From Stomorhina lunata (lineage: Eukaryota > Arthropoda > Insecta > Diptera > Rhiniidae): 64,000 bases of DNA. The DNA lies in the NCBI GenBank assembly GCA_933228675.1, contig OW121740.1, forward strand, positions 3,881,001 to 3,945,000, in the 5' to 3' direction. This document shows positions 45,571 through 57,840 of the stretch, in pieces; positions within the stretch are counted from its first letter, which is position 1, and every line of letters begins with the position of its first letter. The translations under genes and the position numbers were made by a program. The notes beneath the pieces were generated by a model. That model made no database searches. It was not told the DNA's origin and saw nothing but the letters and a program-made list of their open reading frames with translations.

Positions 45571-47790
45571 ATACATAAAAGTTTTTTCTATAGAAAAATT
45601 TTGGAACGAAAAATTTTTACATCAAAAAATTTTCTATAAAAAATTATTACAAAAAAATTTTCTATAGAAAAATTTTTGTATCAAAAAATATTCTAAAGAA
45701 TTTTTGTTTGTAAAACAAAAAAATTTAAAAGAAAATATTTTGTAAAAAAAAATTTTTAAAAGAAAATTTTGTATCAAAAAATTTTGATTGAAAATACAAA
45801 ACTTTTGTAAAAAAATTTTTTTTTACGAAAACATTTTCGTATAAAAAATTTTTCTTTAGTAAAATTTTTGTTTTGCAAAATTTTCTATAAAAAATTTTGT
45901 ATCACAAAAATTTTTATAGAAAAATTTTTGTATTAACAAATTTTCTATAGAAAAATGTTTGTATCAACATTTTTTCTATAGATAAATTGTTGTATCAAAA
46001 AATGTTCTATAGAAAAATTTTATATCGAAATATTTTTAAAAGGAAAATTGTTGCATCCAAAAATTTTCTAAAGAAAAATTTTTGTATTTTTTCTAAAGAA
46101 AAATTTTTGTATTAAATTTTTTTTTCTATAGAAAATGTTTGTATTAAAATTTTTTCTATAGAAAATGTTTGTATTAAAATTTTTTCTATAGAAACATTTT
46201 TGTATCAAAATTTTTTCTATAGAAAAATTTTTGTATCAAAATTTTTTATATAGCAAAATTTTTCTATCAAAATTTTTTCTATAGAAAAATTTTTGTATCA
46301 AAATTTTTTTACAGAAAAATTTTTGTATCAACATTTTTTCTATAGAAAAATTTTTGTATCAAAATTTTTTCTATAGAAAAATTTTTGTATCAAAATTTTT
46401 TCTATAGAAAAATTTTTGTATCAAAATTTTTTCTATAGAAAAATTTTTGTATCAAAATTTTTTCTATAGAAAAATTTTTGTATCAAAATTTTTTCTATAG
46501 AAAAATTTTTGTATCAAAATTTTTTCTATAGAAAAATTTTTGTATCAAAATTTTTTCTATAGAAAAATTTTTGTATCAAAATTTTTTCTATAGAAAAATT
46601 TTTGTATCAAAATTTTTTCTATAGAAAAATTTTTGTATCAAAATTTTTTCTATAGAAAAATTTTTGTATCAAATTTTTTTCTATAGAAAAATTTTTGTAT
46701 CAAAATTTTTTCTATAGAAAAATTTTTGTATCAAAATTTTTTCTATAGAAAAATTTTTGTATCAAAATTTTTTCTATGGAAAAGTTTTTGTACAAAATTT
46801 TTTCTATAGAAAAATTTTTATATCAAAATTTTTTTTATAGAAAAATTTTTGTATCAAAATTTTTTCTATAGAAAAATTTTTGTATCAACATTTTTTTTAT
46901 AGAAAAATTTTTGTATCAAAATTTTTTCTGTTGAAGAAATTTTGATAAAACAATTTTTTTATAGAAAAATTTTGATAAAAAAATTTTCTATAAAATAAAT
47001 TATGATACAAAAATCTTTCTATAGAAAAAATTATTTTTATAGAAAAATTTTTGTATCAAAATTTTTCCAAAAGAAACATTTTGTATCAAAATTTTTTTTA
47101 TAGAAAAATGTTTGTATCATCAAATTTTTGTTGTTGTTATTTTTGTATCAAACAATTTTTAATAGAAAATATATTTAAAATTTTCTATAAAAAAATCTTT
47201 AGTTTCAAAAAATTTTTTATAGAAAAAGTTTTGTATCAAAATTTTTACTATAAAAAAATGTTTGTATCAACATTTTTTCTATATAAAAATGTTTCTATTA
47301 AAATATTTTCTAAATTATTTTTATAGAAAAATTTTTGCATAAAACAATTTAAAAATAATAAAATTTTCTATAGAAAAAAATTTTTATAGAAAAATTTTTT
47401 ATCAAAAAATTTTATTAAAAAAATTTTCTGAAGAAAAATTTTCTATATCAAAATTTTTTCTATAGAAAAATTTTTGTACCAAAATTTTTTTAAAGAAAAG
47501 ATTTCTATAAAAAATTTTTGTAACAAAATTTTTTCTATAGAAAAAATTTCTATGAAGACTTTCCTATAGAAATGTTTGTATCAATATTTTTTGTCACAAA
47601 TTTTTATATAAAAAAATTTTCTATTATAAAATGTTTGTATCAAAATTTTTTCTATAGAAACATTGTTTCATCAAAGTTTTTAAAAATCCTAAAATAATGA
47701 AAAATTTTTGAACCAAAACAATTTTCAACTGAAACATTTTTCAACAATTTTTTTTGTATTAAAAGATTTTCTATAAAAAAATTTGGATCT
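45571..47790 (+). repeat. AT-rich tandem array, 31-bp unit with a near-perfect core
   Basis: About 70 units of TTTTTTCTATAGAAAAATTT plus a TTGTATCAAAA link. Units between about 46330 and 46790 are almost identical, while both edges are heavily diverged, showing recent homogenisation of the centre. Each unit is a near-palindrome around CTATAG. Confidence 0.95.
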
Positions 47791-49850
47791 TAAATGATTA
47801 AGAAAACTTGACTTATATTTTATGTCGCACAGTGTAATCGTTGTAAAATTTTGCCTCAGTTTTAGCTTTGAGTTTATGAGCCCCTCTATAATCCAGGAAA
47901 TTGAATGAAATACTTGAAAAGTAAAGAGGGGCGAAAAAGTTTGGGATTAAAAGAGGGAGAGAAAGAAAGAGTAGAAAAACCATGAGGATTTAATTTAATA
48001 GCCAACTTCTACTTTATTCCCCCTGATTCCTCTCTATTTCCATTTGATGTCCTTAAGCTTTTGTTTGCCATGTAATAAGTGTTAGTTATAAAAATGTATT
48101 TAGGGTCCTGACATTGTTCGAATGTATTTGGCCGATTTTATTACACGATTATAAACAGTAAATCTCTATGTAGTTTTAGATATTTTTTCTTTTTTCTTCC
48201 AACAAAATCAATTGAGTTTTTTACATTATTATAATTTGTTATTTTTGCTTTATGTTTTCCAATATTAAAACTGGGGATATATGGTTCAATATTTGATTTT
48301 ATTATTTTCTCCATAACTTAGCCTTCGTAATCATCATCGAGAGCTCAAGTTTTTGTTAAATTAACGTGAAATTGTACTAAAGGAAACCAAGTGAAAATTA
48401 TAGTAATAAATAAATTATTGAGTTATAAACATAGTTTTTGAATTATTTCTGAAGCAATTTTGTTAATTTGTTAAAATTAGAAGAAAATTTGTGTAATTTT
48501 TAATAAATTTTGAATAAAATTTTGAATGAAAATTCTCTATGGAATACCTTTTATATTGACAAATATTTTTTATAAGAAAATTTTTACAGTAAAAAATTTT
48601 CTGTAGGAAAATTTTTGCATTGAAAACTTTTCGATGGATTTTGTTTTAAATTATAAAAAATTTTTCAATATAAACATTGAACAATTTTTCTTTTTTATAT
48701 GTTAATAGAAAGTTTTCTTTAAAAATTTGTCATGTATATTTTAAAATTTCTATATTGAAATAAATCCTACTCAAAACTTCTTTAAGTGTCAGAAAACTAC
48801 CTTTATTATACCTTTAATCTTAAGCTTATACTTAGATTTTTTCATATTCTATTCAATTGCAAATTAATTTTAAGCCTCTATTTCTATCTATTCCATATTC
48901 CTTATCCTCTACCATAATATTCTTATTATTCAATTGCAAATATTTATTTTAATTTGAGTTGATGGTTTTATAGGGGCGATGATGATGATGACTGGCCATC
49001 AGGCATTCGGCTGCAGTCAGTCGTCATTCATTCATTCAGGCACTCAAGCAGTTAAAGTCGATAATAAAATTTGTTATAATTTTATGTTGTTTTCCCGGAA
49101 TTATTTATATTCCCTTGATTTTTTTTCCACACACACATACATAAGTAAGGCTGTAAGTTAAAGTCATAATAAAATAATCATAAAAAAAGAAAATCATCAA
49201 CGTCATCATTACGATTATCAATGTTACACAACCTCAATCTTGCTCCATCATTCATTTATTCATTCATTGGTAGCATTTATCGCCATATTGAAAATTATTG
49301 TATTTATGCCTTAATAATTTTTCCATGACAAGTGTTTCGCAGATTAAACTTTTCCCGGTCCATGGTTATTTATTTATGTTTGATATTGTGTCCAGAGCTT
49401 AACTATCCTGTTCCTTTAGTTATGTCCTTCTGGATGTGCAGAGACGTTGTGATTTGATTGAAGTTGTTTTGAGGCTATAAAATTTTTATAACACGTAAAA
49501 AAATATTACAATTTAATTTGTTAAATTTATTTTATCTTCTTAATGTTTTTTGATTTGAGCGACTTTGTAATTTGTTAAGGAAATTGTCTGAAAATATGAA
49601 ATTATTAAAAGTGCAGCAGACTTTTAGGCTTTGGGGAAGTAGATTTATAACAAATATGATTTGTTATTTTAGGATTTAGTTTTTTAAGTTTGAGTTATGT
49701 TTAATTTGTAGGAAATATAATTTTGTCCATTTATATTGTTTTTAATAAATAAAGTGTTGTAGCCTTTTAGGCCGTTAATCACATATGTACAAGAAATTAT
49801 CCTAAAAATAAGTGAAATAATTTTAAAGATTTTTTTTTAAATAACAAAAC
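47791..49850. other. AT-rich intron sequence, no gene seen
   Basis: Unassigned except for a weak A/T-tract patch at 48540-48720 resembling the arrays. A short ORF at 48979-49161 has no motif. Confidence 0.5.
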
Positions 49851-51535
49851 CAATTAGAAAATCTTTTTATTAAAAATTTTTCATGCAAAACTTTTTATAT
49901 GAAGAATTTTCATTTAAACATTTTTTTATAGAAAATTTTTCATACAAAAATTTTTATGACATATTTTCATATCAAAATGTTTATAGAAAATTTTGCATAT
50001 ACAAATTTTTATAGAAAATTTTTCATATAAAAGTTTTACACAAAATTTTTCATATAAAAGTTTATATAGAAAATTTTTCATATAAAAATTTTAATAGAAA
50101 ATTTTTCATATAAAAATTTTTATTGAAATTTTTCATATACAAATTTTAATAGAAAATTTTTCATATAAAAATTTTTATAGAAAATTTTAAATATAAACAT
50201 TTTTATACAAAATATCTGCAATTTAACAACTCGACTGTGGTCGAGGGCGCTAAGTGCTGATGACGTCCTGTGGCGGGACAGAAATTGCAATCCACTAGCC
50301 GCTTCCAAAAATAAATTTTTCAGTTTTTCTCCATAATTTACTTTCCAACTTTCAAAATTAATAATTTGAAAATTAAATGAACTCAAGCCTGATGAAAACA
50401 AATTTTTCAGAAAATTTTTCATATAAAAATTTTTATAGAAAATTTTTCATATAACAAATTTTTCATATAAAAAATTTTTATAGAAAATTTTTCGTATAAA
50501 AATTTTTATAGAAAATTTTTCATATAAAAATTTTTATAGAAAATTTTTCATATAAAAATTTTTATAGAAAATTTTTCATAAAAAAATTTTTATAGAAAAT
50601 TGTTCATAAAATATTTTTATAGAAAATTTTTCTATAGAAAAATTTTTTATTAAAGATTGTTCTATAGAACATTTTTTTATTTTCTTTATCAAAAAAAATT
50701 TTTATAAAAAAAGTTTTATAAAAAAATTTTTATAGAAAATTTTTCATATACAAATTTTTAAAGAAAATTTTTGATATAAAAATTTTTAAAGAAAATTTTT
50801 GATATAAAAATTTTTATAGAAAATTTTTCATATAAAAATTTATCTATAAAAATTTTTCATATAAAAATTTTTATAGAAAATTTTTATGGAAATTTTTTTA
50901 TAAAAAATTTTTCTATAAACAATTTTTTTTAAAAATTTTTCAATAGAAATTTTTTTTATCAAAAATTTTTCTATAGAAAAGTTTTTTTTATTAAAAATTG
51001 TTCTATAGAAAATTTTTTTATCAAAAATTTTTCTGTTGAAAATTTTTTTATCAATAATTTTTGTAAAGAAAGTTTTTCTGTATAAATATTTTTTTATCAA
51101 AAATTTTTCTACTGAAAATTTTTCTGCAGAAAAATATTTCTATCAACAATTTTTTTATAGAAAAATATTTTTATGGATAGTTTGTTTAAGAAGAATATCG
51201 AACATTTTTTTTAGAAAAGTTTTTTATAGGAAAATATTGTTATTGAAAATTTTTACAAAAAATGTTTTTATCAAAAAATTTTCTATGAAAAATATTTTTT
51301 TTTAAATAATTTGTATATAGGTATTTTATATAGACAATTTTTTTATTAAAAATTTTATACAGACAATTTTTATCAAATATTTTCTATAAAAAATTGTTGA
51401 TAAAAAATTAAAAAAAATTTTTGATGGAAAATATTTTTATTAAAAATTTTCCTATAGAAAAATTTTTATTAAAAATTTGTCTATAGAAAATTTTCCTGTA
51501 TAAATATTTTTTCAAAAATTTTTCTGTTTAAATAA
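49851..51535 (+). repeat. AT-rich tandem array, about 28-bp unit
   Basis: Units of TTTTTCATATAAAAATTTTT plus ATAGAAAA, changing after about 50880 to a TTTTTATCAAAAATTTTTCT type. It is interrupted at 50214-50402 by a 190-bp insertion, and the array resumes in the same phase type afterwards. Confidence 0.92.
50214..50402 (-). mobile_element. Solo copy of the fold-back arm repeat
   Basis: About 190 bp closely matching the arms of the composite element at 13847-16479 (shared GATGACGTCCTGTGGCGGGA and TTAAATGAACTCAAGCCTGA). It lies inside an AT-rich array and lacks the MITE, so it provides a second empty site. Possibly a short non-autonomous element. No target duplication is certain because the host array is repetitive. 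Confidence 0.8.
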
Positions 51536-51539
51536 TAAA

Positions 51540-51925
51540 ATTGTATGAAAGCTATGGTCAAATATAAAGCGATTTCCATAAAATTTGATGCTGTGATTTT
51601 GTATATTAAATTACAAATTTAATGAAATTTGTATCAAAAATCTCAGTTCCGGTTGGAGAAATAATGTTCCGATTTTGACAAATTTTAATTGAAATGAGAT
51701 CATTGTCAATAAAAATGTCTCAGCCAGATTTCAAGAAACCAGTACTTCGATTACATTTACGTGGGATCAATCCAGCCACACGTCCAGTTGGACATTGTCA
51801 AATCAGAGAAAGATTCTAAGTATATAGGTAAAGGTCTGAGACCCGACCAATATTTTTGCCCCGTACGTATATTAGCAAAAACATATTATACTCTTTCCAC
51901 CTATGTTAGTGATGGGTATAATAAA
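51540..51925 (+). mobile_element. Truncated second copy of the 774-bp dispersed repeat
   Basis: Matches the 3' half of the element at 43770-44543. Shared or similar phrases are TATGAAAGCTATGGTCAAAT (TATGGGCTATGGTCAAATG in the other copy), AGATTCTAAGTATAT and CTCTTTCCACCTATGTTAGT, with the same GGGTATAATAAA end. The left half is missing. Considerably diverged. Confidence 0.65.
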
Positions 51926-53514
51926 AAGTTAATAAATTGTAGTATACTTTTGGGCATTGGACTTGAAAGATTTTTCAAGATTTCCGTTTATCTTAAAATA
52001 AATTTTGTACAAAATTTATTCAATTTATAAATATAAGCAATTCTCTGTTTAGTTTTTAGAGATTTTCGACTGGTTAGTATTTCGAATTTATATCAATTTT
52101 TGTGATTTTGTGTTCACAAGTGTGTAGAATTTTTTTCTTTTTTTCACCAAATGTGTATGAGCACAAAATCATAAAAAGTCTTCTTGGTATTTATTTTATT
52201 TCATGGATATTCTTTTTTTTTTCTTCATATTTAAAAGAATTTCCTAGTGAATAGATGCTCTTATAATAACATCGTTAGTTTCTAACAAGAAAATCTCAAG
52301 AACTATCGAAAAAAGCAATAGTTGCTGAATGAGGAGCTGCTTCTTCTAGTGAGCAAAGAAAAAAATCTAACAAAATAAAATATTTGTACATAAATTATTG
52401 AAGTGTTATTTTATTTCATTTTACTATAAGCAGTAATTGTGTATTTCAATGTTTAGGGAGGGGAATATGGGAAAAATTTAAGTTATTTTTTTTCTTCCGA
52501 AAAGGTTTAAGTAGAAAAACTCTTGCTTCAATACTTTATAAATAATGTGAAGAAATGCGAAATAAATACATCAACATTATTTATCATTAGTTTTTTCTCC
52601 CTAAACTTATACGAATTCTTGTAAATAATTATTGAAAAGATTTTTCTGTTGCTTCATTCATCTTGGAAATTTCTAAGAATTTCTGGCACTAAAGATCCAA
52701 AAACATATACCAACTCAAGGTCATTAAAGGAGAGCAAACGAATTTTTTCAAATTTATAAGGAAACTTTAAGTAACAAACACCCATAATTATATCAGTTCG
52801 TGTTCATCTAGAAACATGAGCAATTTTCTTTACTCCTCAATTTTTTTCTTTTATCATTATGTTCATCGTTTTCCTTCTTCATAAAACATGAATTTTCTTC
52901 TGCTTTTCTTGAGCAATAAATTGTTTATTTTTCTAGATTTTTTCCTTGGGAGCATCATAATTTGCAGCAGATTTTGCTGTTTATTCATTATTAATCTCTA
53001 GAAAAATTACTTAATTTTGTTAAATTACTGTTTATATTGTATTTAATACTGAAATCTCTGAATCATAATATTTTGCTCCAATTCATAGTCGAAATAAAAG
53101 AAAGAAAAACATTTACGGGACACAATCAGTCATTGTTTCATTGCTTCCAGCCCAATTGAGATTGTGCAAGTGATAGGAACAGGCGAAAGATTTTTATGAA
53201 AAAGTATTGAAACAGTGGAACGATAGATTAAAATTAAAATACAAAATATAAATTTTAGTGCGAAATAATAGCTTAAGTACTAAAGAGGAGGTACGGGTAA
53301 TGTGGTGTACTTAATTCTTCATGTTTTGTGCATCCACGATTCTATTTAAGAAAAAAACTAAACCCAAAATTTAAGAGATATTTGAAAAAATATTTCAAAT
53401 CCTAATAAAAATTACTTTTAAAAATGTGCAGGTAATATGGTATGCCCAATGCCCATCTCAAATAACATTATCAGCTCATAAAATTTAAATTTTTTATTGT
53501 AATTTTATGCCTTT
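51926..53514. other. AT-rich intron sequence, no gene seen
   Basis: Unassigned. One GTAGTATACTTTTGGGCATT motif at 51940-51959 resembles the MITE subterminal motif. Confidence 0.5.
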
Positions 53515-54255
53515 CTCTAGTATATTACAAAAATTGAGTTTTACTAAAATATAATTTTAGCTGTTGACAAGAGTTTTTGTTCAAAATTGAAAATTTTAAA
53601 AATTTTAGTACAAAATTTTATTTAAGTATAAAATTTTAATTCTAGTACAAAATTTATATTCCTATAAAGTTAAAATCTTAGTACAATTTCTTAATGGAAA
53701 TTTAAGTGAAAAATTAAAACTTTAGTACAAAATTTTAATACAAAATAAAAAATTTTGTCTAAATTTAATGTTTTATAAAAAATTGAAATTTTAGTGCAAG
53801 TTTAAGTTTAAGTATAATTATGTATTCAATTTTAGTACAAAATTATAATTTTATTTAAAAATTATAATTTTAGTACAAAATTATAATTTAAGTAAAAAAT
53901 TATAATTTTAGTACAAAATTATAATTTTATTTAAAAATTATAATTTTAGTACAAAATTATAATTCTAGTATAAAATTATAATTTTAGTACAAAATTATAA
54001 TTTAAGTACAAAATTATAATTTTAGTACTAAATTAAAATTTTAGTACAAAATTATAATTTTAGTACAAAATTATAATTTAAGTATGTACAAAATTAAAAT
54101 TCTTGTTCAAAATTTAAAATTTATGTGAAAATAAAAATTTTAGTACAAAATAAAAAAATTTAGGTTAAATTCAAATTTTGTAAATAATTTAAATTTTAGT
54201 GAAAAGTTAAAGTTTGAGTATAATTAAAAACTAAGTATTAAATTTCAATTTAAGG
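53515..54255 (+). repeat. AT-rich tandem array, about 20-bp unit
   Basis: Units of AATTTTAGTACAAAATTATA, best ordered at 53830-54080 and diverged outside. The dyad here is TAGTAC/GTACTA rather than CTATAG and the period is shorter than in the other AT arrays. Confidence 0.9.
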
Positions 54256-55620
54256 CTGAATATTATCAATCTAACTTTTCCATTTTAACCCCACCGTACA
54301 ATTTGTTGGAAATTTAAGACTTTACAGTTCATTGGACAATATTTTTGTAACCAAAAGTCAGTTTTTCTTGATTATTTCGCAAATTTTTTTTGTTGCTGAT
54401 GTTTTTATTGTTCTTGCCTACGTTTTGTTATATTTATTCTTTGGAGTAGTAGAATGATGATGGTGCTCGGCTTTTGTGTATTTAAAAATCCTTTCTTATG
54501 AGTCCGACACATGTAAGTAGATACGTATATGTATAAGTATAAAATCATAAAAAAACATATACACTCACACACACTTTTACACATAAAATTCATAATTTGA
54601 ACAGAGTTGTTGTAAAACAAGCGTTTAAGCAAACAATAGTCAGTCAGTCACTATGCCAGTCTGTCAAGTCAAAAGTACTTAAACACATACACACACCCAC
54701 ACTCACATTCATTTACACAAAATTTCATCAAAATCAAGTCCATTGAACCTAACCAAGCAGAAATTCTTTTTTTTTTGTTAGTATTTTTTTCTCTGACAAA
54801 ATCCTAGTCCTTTTTAACTATCCACCACTGCCAACATCAACACCCAAGACCTACACCAACCACCTTCGACGTCATCAGCCAGCAACATTGACGTCGCCCT
54901 TAAACCACCATCATATCATCATCGTAAGCTTTGAGTTAAATTTTTATTGGAGCTTAAATAGAATGAGAAAATGTAGTTGGAGCCTTTCTGGTTCTCATAA
55001 CACACTCATACTTTTATGTTTTATTTATATACTTACTAAAGATTTCTTCTAGCGCTATACAAATACTTTAAAAAACATACATACATATAGTATGTAAGTG
55101 TGTACATAAGTTATATTATGCACTTATGTTTATATACCTAAATATACATGTCTATAAGTGTCTATAAATTTTTGAAGATATAAGCATGTAAAAGTTTTTA
55201 CTTCTTAAAATATGTGGTTTTATGCAGGAAATAGTTTCGGCTTGTTGAGGGGAAAAAAGAAAAGGGAGGAAGAGGCATTCAAAGTTTTCAAATCCATTCT
55301 CCTTAATCCATTCAATATTAGTTCAATTTCAATTTTCTCGCGTTAGTTTTTTAGTGGTTGCCTCGTGCTTATGTAAGTTTGTAGACAACAGAATTTAAAA
55401 GAATTTTTAGTACAAAATTAAAATTTCTTTATAAAAATAAATTTAATTACAAACTCTAAATTTTGGCCTTAAATAAACATTTTAAAAGGAATTTGAATAT
55501 TTTAGAGCTAAATTAAATTTTTGTAAAGATATTCGTTAAAAAAAATCCAATTTTGGTGTAAAATGAGTTTAAGTACTAAAATACAAAACTTATGTTAAAG
55601 TTATAAGGTAATAAATTTAA
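54256..55620. other. Intron sequence with a GC-richer island
   Basis: Mostly unassigned. 54825-54930 is richer in C and G and holds two CRE-like sites (CGACGTCATC and TTGACGTCGC) about 25 bp apart. No coding frame is convincing there. Confidence 0.45.
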
Positions 55621-57840
55621 GTAAAAAATTTAAAATTTTCATTAAAAAATTTCTTATGAGAAATTTTCTATAAAAAAATGTTTTTATGAAAAATTTTCTA
55701 TAAAAAATTTTTATATAAAAAATTTTCTATTAAAAATTTTTATTCGAAAAATTTTCTTCAAAAAAATTTTATATGAAAAATTTTCTATAAAAAATTTTAT
55801 ATCAAAAACATTTTCTATATAAAATTTTCTATAAAAAATTTTTATATGAAAAATTTTCTATAAGAAATTTTTATATGAAAAATTTTCTATAAAAAATGTT
55901 TATATGAAAATATCACTATAAAAAATTTGTACATGAAAAGTTTTTCATAAAAACTTTTATATGAACAATTTTCTATAAAAACCTTTTATATGAAAAATTT
56001 TCTATAAAAAATTTTATCTGAAAAATTTTCTATAAAAACTTTTATATAAAAAAATTTATGTGAAAAATTTCTATAAAAAATTTTTATATGAAAAATTTTC
56101 TATAAAAAAATTTTATATGAAAAATTTTCTATAAAAAATTTTTAAACAAAAATTTCCTTTAAAAAATTTTTATACGAAAAATTTGCTATAAAAAGTTTTT
56201 TTATGAAAAATTTGCTATAAAAATTTTTATTTGAAAAATTTTCTGTACAACATTTTATATGAAAATTTTTCTATAAGAATTTTTATATGAAAAATTTTCA
56301 TATGAAAAATTTTCTATAAAAAATTTTTATATGAAAAATTTTTCATATAAAAATTTTTTATATAAAATTTTTATATAAAAAATTTTCTATAGAAATTTTT
56401 TTTTATGAAAAATTTTCTATAAAAATTTTTATTTGAAAAATTCTCTATACAAAATTTTATATGAAAAATTTTCTATAAGAATTTTTATATGAAAAATTTT
56501 CTATAAGAATTTTTGTATGAAAAATTTTCTATTAAAATTTTTTATATGAAAAATTTTCTATAAAAAATTTTTATATGAAAAATTCTCTAAAAAAGAAAAA
56601 TTTATATGAAAAATTTTGTATAAAAAAACTTTTATATGAAAAATTTTCTATAAAAAATTTGTATATCAAAAATTTTCTATAAAAAATTTTATATTAAAAA
56701 TTTTATATCAAAAATTTTCTATAAAAAATGTTTATATGAAAAATTTTTATATGAAAAGTTTTTATGTGAAAAATTTTTTATAAAAATTATTATATGAAAA
56801 ATTTTCTATAAAAAATTTTTATATGAAAAATTTTTTTAAAAAAATTTGTATATGAAAAATTTTCTATAAAAACTTTTATATAAAAAATATACATGAAAAA
56901 TTTCTATAAAAATTTTCTATATGAAAATTTTCTATAAAAAATGTTTATATGAAAAATTTTCTATAAAAACTTTTATTAAACAAAAATTTACATGAAAAAT
57001 TTCTATAAAAAATTTTTATATGAAAAATTTCTATAAAAATTTTCTATATGAAAAATTTTCTATAAAAAAATGTTTATATAAAAATTTTCATATGAAAAAT
57101 TTTTATATGAAAAATTTTCCATAAAAAATTTCTATAAAAAATTTTTATATGAAAAATTTCTATAAAAAATTTTTGTATGAAAACTTTTCTATAAAAATTT
57201 TTATGAAAAATTTCCTATAAGAATTTTTATATGAAAAATTTTGTATAAAAAATTTGTATATGAAAAATTTTCTATAAAAAATTTTTATATGAAAAATTTT
57301 CTATAAAAAATTTTTATATGAAAAATTTTCTATAAAAAATTTTTATATGAAAAATTTTCTGTAAAAAAATTTTATATGAAAAATTTTCTATAAAAAATTT
57401 TTATATGAAAAATTTCTATAAAAATTTGTATTTTAAAAATTTTGTGTAAAAATTTTAATATGAAAAATATTCTATAGAAATTTTTATATGAAAAATCTTC
57501 TGTACAAAGTTTTATACGAAAAATGTTCTATAAAAATTTTAATATTAATAATTTCCATTTAATGAAAAATTTTGTATAAAAAATTTGTATATGAAAAATT
57601 TTCTATGAAACATTTTTTTTTATCTAAATAATCTATAAAATAATTTTTTGTGAAAAATTTTTGATAAAAATTGTATGTGAAAAATTTTCTATAAAAAATG
57701 TTTATATGAAAAATTTCTATAAAAAATTTTGTATAAACATTTTTATATGAAAAATTGTCTGTAAAACATTTTTGCATAAAAAATTTTCGATATAATTTTT
57801 TTTTTATAAAAATTTTTATATGAAACATTTTTTATTTAAA
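55621..57840 (+). repeat. AT-rich tandem array, about 30-bp unit
   Basis: About 73 units of TATATGAAAAATTTTCTATA plus AAAAATTTTT. Less homogeneous than the 46-kb array, with many single-tract length changes. Minus-strand ORF 57559-57828 is an artefact. Confidence 0.94.

Noticed and set aside
47051..47326. ORFs in the AT-rich arrays (also 50840-51100, 51036-51305, 57559-57828)
   Set aside because: Phenylalanine-, lysine- and isoleucine-rich translations of tandem A/T tracts, broken by every unit-length change.
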